This document shows positions 1-4,649 of a stretch of DNA of 6,121 bases, one piece after another. Where the stretch lies: NCBI GenBank assembly GCA_002315195.1, contig DCGD01000024.1:1-6121 (forward strand), written 5' to 3'. The notes under the pieces are model-generated. The model was not told where the DNA came from, did not search any database, and saw only the letters and a list, made by a program, of their open reading frames with translations. Origin of the DNA: Prevotellaceae bacterium UBA1787. GTDB lineage: Bacteria; Bacteroidota; Bacteroidia; Bacteroidales; Bacteroidaceae. How positions within the stretch are numbered: position 1 is the first letter of the stretch; each line of letters opens with the position of its first letter. The translations under genes were made by a program, and so were the position numbers.

Positions 1-443
1 AAGCGCGTCATCAAGGGACTCACAATCCATAGGCGATATTCTTTTCCTGGCAAGGCGGCATCGCGGACACGCTTACTGTTGCTATGAATTATGTGTGTAA
101 TCAGTTCCGTTAAATCGTCCGAGACGGCTTCCGAAATCCTGGCCACGACCTCCTCTATCAGTCCCCAAATTTCATCCGTGATGGAGAATTCCTTCGTTCC
201 TGAGACGACGTCTCCGAACAATCCCCCTATCGTCTCGTATGAATCGAAACGCTTCACCAGCGTGAGAATGTTGTATTGCAGCACCGTCGGCGATATGGAA
301 GCAATCTGCTCCGTGAAATCCCTCGCCTCGCATTTTCCTAAACGAAGGTGCGATTTCATTTCCGAAAAACTCACTTCGATGGCCCATCTCATGGCGTAGA
401 TCCTGTATGTTTCAAAGAACTCCAGTTCGGTGTTCGTTGTCAT
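1..443 (-). pseudogene. IS4-type DDE transposase, C-terminal fragment (5'-truncated, runs off left edge)
   Basis: Read on the minus strand, an open frame runs from an ATG at 443 to the window edge without a stop (147 codons). Residues 16-30 read YAMRWAIEVSFSEMK, which exactly fits the IS4-family signature Y-x2-R-x3-E-x6-K containing the third catalytic acid (E23) of the DDE triad. The following LGKCEARDF and LQYNILTLVKRFDSYETIGG segments look like the C-terminal region of Bacteroidota IS4-type transposases. The two N-terminal aspartates, normally some 200 residues upstream, are absent: the frame meets a stop at 471-473 and no transposase-like peptide appears beyond it in any minus frame. An intact enzyme would cut and paste its own element; this fragment cannot. 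The C-terminus and any terminal inverted repeat lie left of the window. The family call rests on the motif and on recall, not a search. Confidence 0.72.
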
Positions 444-476
444 CAGTCCGTGCCCAGTATTTATTGTTATTTACTA

Positions 477-484
477 CAAAGTTA
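477..484 (-). promoter_or_regulatory. Candidate Bacteroidota -7 motif reading into the transposase fragment
   Basis: On the minus strand this octamer is TAACTTTG, a perfect match to the Bacteroidota -7 consensus TAnnTTTG. It would start transcription near 470 and give a leader of roughly 27 bases before the ATG at 443. No good TTTG is present at the -33 spacing (TTCT instead), so it is a half-supported promoter. It could equally be a chance match in AT-rich DNA. Confidence 0.3.
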
Positions 485-601
485 TTGAAATTCTGTGATT
501 TACAGAAGCATTTAGCCTTTTTTACAATTGTCTTTGCCGATTTTCACTTGCGAAAGTTGAGTATAGAAAAAGGAACTGACATGGAAAACACGGAATTTCT
601 C

Positions 602-632
602 TTGCTTATTTGCTTGAAAGAACGTAAATTTG
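602..632 (+). promoter_or_regulatory. Candidate promoter for add
   Basis: TAAATTTG at 625-632 is a perfect TAnnTTTG match to the Bacteroidota -7 element, with TTG at 602-604, 20 bases upstream, as the -33 element. Transcription would start near 639, leaving a leader of about 60 bases before the ATG at 698. No Shine-Dalgarno sequence is seen in that leader, as is usual for this phylum. Confidence 0.45.
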
Positions 633-697
633 CTCTATGCAATAATGAAAAATCCGATTTGTTTAATTGATGAAAATGAGATACGATACTAAATTCA

Positions 698-1813
698 ATG
701 AAAATGAATACGAAATTGTTTCTCTTAATGGTAGTTATCCTCATGATAATGTCGTTCGCCGCTTGCGATAGCGTGAAAAAAAATGAAGAATGCCCCGTTT
801 CGTCAATCACCAAGATGATTGACCTGCACTTGCATTTGGATGGTGCGATATCCCTATCCTCCGCCAGGCAACTTGCAAAGATGCAGAGCATTGCATTGCC
901 TGAAAATGATGACTCTCTGTTGGCATTGATGCGCGTGTCGGAGAATTGTCATGGTTTGAATGAATTTCTTCAGAAATTCACCTTTACTTGTTCGCTCATC
1001 CAAACCCCGAAAGGATTGGAAACGTGCGTGCATACTTTGTGCGAGGAACTGCACGAACAAGGCATCATCTATGCGGAAATCCGGTTTGCGCCTCAAAGGT
1101 CTTGCGACAAGGGAATGACCCAGGAAGAGGCCGTACAGGCGGCCATCACGGGTTTGAAGAATAGTACGCTTGGCGCCCGGCAGCGTGCCCAGCTCATATT
1201 GTGCTGTATGCGCGGTGACACCACCGCTGAAAACGTGGCAATGAACATGGAAACCATCAGGCTTACGAAGAAATACCTTGGCAAAGGCGTATGCGCGGCG
1301 GATCTTGCCGGCGCGGAATCCCTGTTCCCCACCGAGAATTTCTCAAGCGTGTTCGCTTACGCCCGTAGCCTCGGCGTGCCTTTTGAAATTCACGCGGGAG
1401 AGGCGGATGGTCCGAAGAGCATCTATGCAGCCATGGACTTGGGAGCGTCGCGTATTGGCCACGGCACCCGCTGCATGGAAGACGCAAATCTCGTTGCGCT
1501 TTTGTCCGGAAAAAAGATGCCGTTGCTCTTGTGCCCGACGAGCAACGTCCAAACGTGTGTCGTCGATGAAATATCCAAACTGCCGGTCCGCACGTACCTC
1601 AATTCGGGAATTATGTTCTGTATAAACACCGATGACCCTTCGATTGAAGGAACGGATCTCAAGACCGAGTGGCGGAAAGTAATCCGGGCTTTTCATCTGA
1701 CAACGTCAGAGGTAAGGCAATTGATGCTCAATGCCGTGACAATGTCTTTCGCTCCTGAACCCGTCCGTGCGGCGCTGAGGAGTGAAATGTTGGAATGTTA
1801 TGGAAAGGAATGA
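698..1813 (+). CDS. add: Adenosine deaminase with lipoprotein signal peptide (exported ADA)
   Basis: Hydrolyses adenosine (and deoxyadenosine) to inosine and ammonia in purine salvage. The 371-residue product has every hallmark of the zinc-dependent family: DLHLHLDGA at 42-50 (zinc ligands H44, H46), DLAGAE at 202-207, IHAGEADG at 231-238 (zinc ligand H232, catalytic E235), RIGHGT at 252-257 (catalytic H255), CPTSNVQT at 279-286, and NTDDPS at 310-315 (zinc ligand D312, D313). Unusually, residues 1-22 form a signal peptide: a short basic start, a hydrophobic run LFLLMVVILMIMSFAA, then C23 in a lipobox-like FAAC. This predicts a lipid-anchored protein outside the inner membrane, whereas bacterial Add is normally cytoplasmic. 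The ATG at 698 is chosen because it gives the complete signal; M40 at 815 could start a cytoplasmic form but leaves only three residues before the HxH strand. The gene appears to be transcribed alone. The enzyme assignment is firm; location is an inference. Confidence 0.93.
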   Translation: MKMNTKLFLLMVVILMIMSFAACDSVKKNEECPVSSITKMIDLHLHLDGAISLSSARQLAKMQSIALPENDDSLLALMRVSENCHGLNEFLQKFTFTCSLIQTPKGLETCVHTLCEELHEQGIIYAEIRFAPQRSCDKGMTQEEAVQAAITGLKNSTLGARQRAQLILCCMRGDTTAENVAMNMETIRLTKKYLGKGVCAADLAGAESLFPTENFSSVFAYARSLGVPFEIHAGEADGPKSIYAAMDLGASRIGHGTRCMEDANLVALLSGKKMPLLLCPTSNVQTCVVDEISKLPVRTYLNSGIMFCINTDDPSIEGTDLKTEWRKVIRAFHLTTSEVRQLMLNAVTMSFAPEPVRAALRSEMLECYGKE

Positions 1814-1823
1814 TCCGACCACG

Positions 1824-1931
1824 GAACGGAAAGAAGCGAGAAGACAAGCGCGCCCGAGTGACTTATCGTAATCAAATCAGACCAACCCGTCACATGAAAC
1901 GCAAGTGGCGGCTTGTCTGTTTTCTCCGTTC
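1824..1931. repeat. Long imperfect palindrome in the add / DUF4838 spacer
   Basis: Nested inverted arms lie just 3' of add. GAACGGA at 1824-1830 pairs with TCCGTTC at 1925-1931. AGACAAGC at 1842-1849 pairs with GCTTGTCT at 1911-1918 and extends by CGCC/GGCG across one bulged base. GTGAC at 1858-1862 pairs with GTCAC at 1889-1893. The outer arms are followed by only a weak T run (GTTTTC at 1919-1924). It could be an inefficient terminator or processing structure at the end of the add transcript, or a remnant of a small mobile repeat. It lies upstream of the next promoter, so it is not in that gene's leader. Confidence 0.4.
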
Positions 1932-1973
1932 GAATGGCCATCGTTTCTGGTTTTGCTGAAGAAAAAAGTTGGT

Positions 1974-2009
1974 TTTGTGTGCGTAGGTGACGGCTTATTT
2001 GTACTTTTG
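1974..2009 (+). promoter_or_regulatory. Candidate promoter for the DUF4838 gene
   Basis: TACTTTTG at 2002-2009 perfectly matches the Bacteroidota -7 consensus TAnnTTTG. The closest TTTG upstream is at 1974-1977, a 24-base gap that is longer than the usual 19-21, so the -33 element is weak. The predicted start near 2015 gives a short AT-rich leader of about 28 bases ending in TGTAAT before the ATG at 2043. It lies inside the longer GTG-initiated open frame, which is the main argument for the shorter protein. Confidence 0.5.
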
Positions 2010-2042
2010 CAATGTTTAATCATCAAAAATCTGTTTTGTAAT

Positions 2043-3845
2043 ATGAGAGGCTTTTCATCTTCTTTTTTCTACCCAAATGGTGGACGATTGTCGGCGCTCG
2101 TCGCGCTTGCGCTCTTGTTGCTTGGTTGTGTGAATGTACCGATCCTTGCCGCCAACAAACTTTTCGACAAAGGCAAATCAAAGTATAAGATAGTCCTTGC
2201 GCCCTCGGCCTCCACGTCCGAAAAGACCGCGGCAGGCGAACTGCGGCAGTACATCAAGGAAATCAGCGGGGCGGAGCTTGCCATAGTCAACGACTTGAAT
2301 TGCAGTGGCGCGCGCATCTTCGTGGGCTACAATTCACGCGTCGAGCAATTGATTGGCAGGAAGAACATCAAGGATGACGATGAAAGTTACACCTACCTAA
2401 GCAAGGGAAAGGATTTGTTCATCTATGGAGGCAAGCAGCGCGGCACCATGTATGGCGTATATGCGTTCCTTGAAAACGAACTGGGCTGCCGTTGGTACAC
2501 GCCCTCCTTCTCCAAAATTCCGAAACAAGACAAGTGGAGTTTCAAGACGTTGAACCACAGCGAGAGCCCCGCCCTGAAATACCGCTATTCCAATTACTAC
2601 AGCGTCGCGGACGACGATGCATGGAGCGCGCACAACAAGGAAAACATGAAATGGACCGCAAGGGCAACCGAATATGGAAATTTGGAAGCTTACTGGAGCG
2701 CGCACACCATGGGGCAATTTGTCTCGGAGAAAGAATACTTTGACACGCATCCCGAATATTTCGCCATGAAGGAAGGCAAGCGTATCAAGAGAGGACAATT
2801 GTGTCTCAGCAATCCCGAAGTGCTGCGCATCTGTACGGAAGGCCTGCTGAAAGTAATGGAAGAAAAACCTCTCTACCGCATCTATAGTCTTTCCCAAAAC
2901 GACAATTTTGGCTTTTGCGAATGTGATGAATGTAAGAAGATTGAAGCACAATACGGTGGTCACTCGGGCATCATCCTATGGTTCGTAAACCAAGCGGCCG
3001 ACGCTGCCAAGAAACTGTTCCCCAATAAATATGTCGGTACTTTTGCGTACCAATATGGTCGTAAACCGCCCGTGGGCATCGTTCCGCGCGACAACGTGGT
3101 CATCCGTCTCTGCAGCATCGAATGTTGTTTCGGCCATCCGTTGGAAGCCAATTGTCCGCAGAACAAGGCATTCATGGAAGACCTGAAAGGTTGGAGCAAA
3201 ATCGCACCGCATCTTTTCATTTGGGACTACATCGTGAATTACGCTCAGTATGTGGCGCCATGGCCTAATTTCCAGGTACTCGGCCCCAACATCCAAACTT
3301 TCAAGGACAACAATGCCATCGGTGTGTTTGAAGAAGCGATGTACCAGCGCGGCGGCGCATGCGAGTTCAGCGACATGAAAGCATGGGTGGTCACAAAACT
3401 GCTTTGGAACCCCAAACAGGATGTCAACGTGCTTGTAAAGGATTTCATTGATGGATATTACGGAAAATCCGCCGGTAAAATTTGGGAATACTATCAGTTG
3501 TGCCAGTCGCTGGTGGTACCCGACAAGCATTATGGCATCTACATCCGTTCGGATGACCCCATCTATTCCGATGAATTTGTCATGAAAGGTGAGGCTTTGT
3601 TGAACGAGGCGGTACGCCTTGCGGAAAACAACAACGTCAAGGACCGTGCGGAAGAGGTGCGCTTCCAAATTTTATACCTCAAGTTCACGCGCAACAAGGA
3701 ACGGTCGTTCAAGGATGGCACATGGGACGAACTGAAAAGGCTGATGGAGAAATTCGACGTTCGCGTAGGCGAAGGTTATGAGGGAAAATCATTCATCAAT
3801 GACAACGAAAACTACAAAAAGAAATTGGAAGCCGCGCAGAATTGA
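2043..3845 (+). CDS. Exported DUF4838 (glycoside-hydrolase-like) protein
   Basis: A 600-residue product of the DUF4838 family, large exported proteins of Bacteroidota and relatives with glycoside-hydrolase-like architecture; this member's substrate is unknown. Residues 1-38 are a signal peptide with hydrophobic core LSALVALALLLLG, ending either at a lipobox LLGC (C29) or at a type I site near LAA (35-37). An N-terminal alpha/beta domain resembling that preceding GH67 and GH20 catalytic domains follows (about 48-155), ending in RGTMYGVYAFLENELGCRWY (133-152). The DUF4838 core, about 220-475, carries SLSQND (282-287), the Cys cluster CECDEC (C292, C294, C297), AYQYGRKPP (335-343), WDYIVNY (394-400), KLLWNP (452-457) and GYYG (471-474). 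A charged helical C-terminus follows. The open frame extends 46 codons upstream to a GTG at 1905, but the promoter at 2002-2009 and the signal peptide favour ATG 2043. The WDY, Asp and Glu residues are candidate active-site positions by inference only. No susC/susD partner is visible. Confidence 0.85.
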   Translation: MRGFSSSFFYPNGGRLSALVALALLLLGCVNVPILAANKLFDKGKSKYKIVLAPSASTSEKTAAGELRQYIKEISGAELAIVNDLNCSGARIFVGYNSRVEQLIGRKNIKDDDESYTYLSKGKDLFIYGGKQRGTMYGVYAFLENELGCRWYTPSFSKIPKQDKWSFKTLNHSESPALKYRYSNYYSVADDDAWSAHNKENMKWTARATEYGNLEAYWSAHTMGQFVSEKEYFDTHPEYFAMKEGKRIKRGQLCLSNPEVLRICTEGLLKVMEEKPLYRIYSLSQNDNFGFCECDECKKIEAQYGGHSGIILWFVNQAADAAKKLFPNKYVGTFAYQYGRKPPVGIVPRDNVVIRLCSIECCFGHPLEANCPQNKAFMEDLKGWSKIAPHLFIWDYIVNYAQYVAPWPNFQVLGPNIQTFKDNNAIGVFEEAMYQRGGACEFSDMKAWVVTKLLWNPKQDVNVLVKDFIDGYYGKSAGKIWEYYQLCQSLVVPDKHYGIYIRSDDPIYSDEFVMKGEALLNEAVRLAENNNVKDRAEEVRFQILYLKFTRNKERSFKDGTWDELKRLMEKFDVRVGEGYEGKSFINDNENYKKKLEAAQN

Positions 3846-3855
3846 AAAATAGGAT

Positions 3856-3883
3856 AATGTCCTCTCCAAGAGAGGACATTTCT
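3856..3883 (+). terminator. Hairpin terminator after the DUF4838 gene
   Basis: AATGTCCTCTC (3856-3866) and GAGAGGACATT (3870-3880) form a perfect 11-bp stem with a three-base CAA loop, starting ten bases after the stop codon. The trailing T run is short (ATTTCTAATT), so termination may be incomplete, but position and stem strength make a 3'-end role likely. Confidence 0.7.
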
Positions 3884-3982
3884 AATTGTAGAAGCATGAC
3901 ACGTAAAACCACAACGGGCCATTTCGCACACACTCAAGCACTGGTTGAGTCCACTATAAAAAGTACTTTCTGTAAAAAATGA

Positions 3983-3999
3983 ATATTGATAATCAATAT
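3983..3999. promoter_or_regulatory. AT-rich perfect palindrome resembling a Fur box
   Basis: ATATTGAT-A-ATCAATAT is an 8-bp perfect inverted repeat around one central base. The 19 bases at 3982-4000 match the classical Fur consensus GATAATGATAATCATTATC at 15 of 19 positions, including the central TGATAATCA. No gene starts within 600 bases downstream, so a regulatory target is missing. A chance palindrome or a small hairpin is at least as likely. A neighbouring 10-bp palindrome AAAGTACTTT lies at 3960-3969, and a 6-bp hairpin ACTCAA/TTGAGT at 3932-3950. Confidence 0.2.
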
Positions 4000-4055
4000 G
4001 TTATACAACCAAAAACAAAAAAAATCGACTTATTCAAGGAAACTCATATATATAT

Positions 4056-4199
4056 ATTGCAGTGCCCGAAACCATGCGATGCACATCGCCACGGCACAAT
4101 GGCGGGCTGAAGGCCCAGGGGTTTGCTTAGCCCGGGGCAACACCCCGGGTTGTTGGAAGGTCGCAAGATCGCTCTGAAAGAGCAAAAGTAAAAAAGGGG
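4056..4199 (+). repeat. Palindrome-rich intergenic repeat (several tandem hairpins)
   Basis: This stretch is a run of short GC-rich hairpins in AT-rich surroundings. A nested stem at 4056-4100 has arms ATT..GTGCC..GCGATG and CATCGC..GGCAC-AAT. GGGC-TGAAG-GCCC lies at 4104-4116. CCCGGGG-CAACA-CCCCGGG lies at 4131-4149. GGTC-GCAA-GATC, with a GNRA-type loop, lies at 4159-4170. GCTCT-GAA-AGAGC lies at 4171-4183 and is followed by AAAAGTAAAAAAGG. The modules GGGCTGAAGGCCC, CCCGGGGCAAC.CCCCGGG and G.CCTGAAAGG.C-AAAAG recall a dispersed intergenic repeat that I remember from Bacteroidota and some other gut and environmental genomes, where it is often mis-annotated as short proteins. That identification is from memory. 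Open frames over it (both strands, about 63-66 codons) are not taken as genes. An (AT)6 run, 4046-4057, abuts the left edge. Confidence 0.55.
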
Positions 4200-4243
4200 T
4201 GCGTTGTTTCGTTTCTATCAAAGTGAACAACTTACTTTCAAAA

Positions 4244-4420
4244 GTTGAGTTAATGACTAATTTTTGGTGCTTGAATCATGTAATGTTGCAATAGAATAAC
4301 GTCAACTCCAACATGGCAATCAGGAACGCATCTGTAGGTTATGTATGAGGTTGAAAGTTTGTCGCGTCTTTATGTGAAAGATGCCCTGCAGAAAACGTCC
4401 GCTTCAAGCGGGCGTTTTTT
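4244..4420 (+). ncRNA. Candidate structured small RNA ending in an intrinsic terminator
   Basis: Three consecutive stems fill this gene-free stretch. Stem 1 pairs 4244-4257 with 4301-4312: 11 base pairs with a three-base bulge (AAT, 4252-4254) and a one-base bulge (C4309). Stem 2 pairs 4321-4333 with 4379-4388: 10 base pairs, CAGG and GCATCT against AGATGC and CCTG, with an AAC bulge at 4325-4327. The third is the terminator hairpin, beginning three bases after stem 2 closes. The end of the upstream gene is about 545 bases away and has its own hairpin, so a strong terminator here implies a separate transcript or a lost gene. No clear TAnnTTTG promoter is seen upstream (TAATTTTTGG at 4258-4267 has one base too many and lies inside stem 1), and I match it to no known RNA family. 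Pairing was done by eye. Confidence 0.35.
4392..4420 (+). terminator. Strong intrinsic terminator without an assigned gene
   Basis: The stem ACGTCCGCT (4395-4403) / AGCGGGCGT (4407-4415), containing one T-G wobble, has a three-base TCA loop and is followed by six Ts (4415-4420). It is preceded by four As, so it might also work weakly on the other strand. This is the clearest terminator in the window, yet no coding sequence ends near it. Confidence 0.75.
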
Positions 4421-4517
4421 GTTGCGCGGCAAGTGGGTGTTTTGACAACACCATGTGATGCTTTTTTCTGAAATTAGATGAATATTGGGAACAGGGAACA
4501 AAAAACAGAAAACATAC

Positions 4518-4548
4518 TTTATGGAACAGAATAAATTGAGTAACTTTG
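4518..4548 (+). promoter_or_regulatory. Promoter for mmdA
   Basis: TAACTTTG at 4541-4548, followed by CA, is a perfect Bacteroidota -7 element. TTTA at 4518-4521, exactly 19 bases upstream, is a one-mismatch -33 element (TTTG). Transcription would start near 4555, giving a leader of about 95 bases. This is the best-formed promoter in the window, fitting a central-metabolism gene. Confidence 0.6.
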
Positions 4549-4572
4549 CAAGGATTTACGGAAAAGATGCGT

Positions 4573-4595
4573 CATGTTCTCCACCGGAGAGCGTG
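4573..4595 (+). promoter_or_regulatory. Hairpin in the mmdA 5' leader
   Basis: CATGTTCTCC (4573-4582) and GGAGAGCGTG (4586-4595) pair over 10 positions, including two G-U wobbles, around a three-base ACC loop. It sits some 20 bases into the predicted transcript and 55 bases before the start codon. No T run follows, so it is not a simple attenuator; it may stabilise the message. Riboswitch-type conservation is not recognised. The last 30 bases before the ATG are AT-rich with no Shine-Dalgarno sequence. Confidence 0.35.
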
Positions 4596-4649
4596 TGCGT
4601 GTCTTGTATTCAAACTATAACCATTTAAGTATTACATAATTAATATTGT

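Larger units (their letters stand above)
444..697. other. AT-rich spacer between transposase fragment and add
   Basis: No convincing gene is seen in this 254-base stretch. The open frames crossing it have no recognisable motifs and sit in low-complexity AT-rich sequence. It holds the junction where the transposase is truncated (about 443-470), a minus-strand -7 motif, a plus-strand promoter candidate at 602-632, and an imperfect direct repeat of the sequence around the add start codon (670-686 against 698-713). The start of a 33-codon frame, 670-771, overlaps the add start in another frame. It is probably chance. Confidence 0.6.
3884..4649. other. Long non-coding region between the DUF4838 gene and mmdA
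   Basis: About 770 bases without a supportable protein gene. Besides the separately listed repeat, structured-RNA candidate, terminator and promoter, it shows a GGTGTT/AACACC inverted repeat (4436-4452) with a T6 run ten bases later (too far for a normal terminator) and a tandem GGGAACA duplication (4487-4500). A 34-codon frame at 4341-4445 reads straight through the terminator hairpin and is discounted. No tRNA cloverleaf, rRNA or CRISPR repeat is seen. Confidence 0.6.

Noticed and set aside
407..670. 87-codon plus-strand frame upstream of add
   Set aside because: It begins inside the transposase fragment on the opposite strand and continues into AT-rich spacer; composition is low-complexity and no domain is recognised.
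1905..2042. 46-codon N-terminal extension of the DUF4838 frame starting at GTG 1905
   Set aside because: The extension contains the likely promoter (2002-2009) and precedes a normal signal peptide, so it is probably not translated.
2397..3668. Long minus-strand open frames opposite the DUF4838 gene (188 and 230 codons)
   Set aside because: They have no recognisable motifs and lie antisense to a well-supported coding sequence; treated as shadows of it.
4046..4057. (AT)6 run as a possible phase-variation tract
   Set aside because: It is short and not inside or just upstream of a gene, so no phase-variable target is apparent.
3986..4230. Short frames on both strands over the hairpin-rich repeat (63 and 66 codons)
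   Set aside because: The peptides are translations of palindromic repeat sequence (for example PGVLPRA and GPSA), a common false gene call.
4244..4420. tRNA, SRP RNA or tmRNA in the structured stretch
   Set aside because: No cloverleaf or TTC-type T loop, no SRP GGAA-loop motif, and no tRNA-like tmRNA end could be found by eye.
4341..4445. 34-codon frame starting ATG TAT GAG
   Set aside because: It runs through a strong intrinsic terminator hairpin and T run, and its peptide resembles nothing I know.
4436..4467. Second terminator (GGTGTT/AACACC hairpin plus T6)
   Set aside because: The T run begins ten bases after the stem, too far for intrinsic termination, and the stem is only six base pairs.
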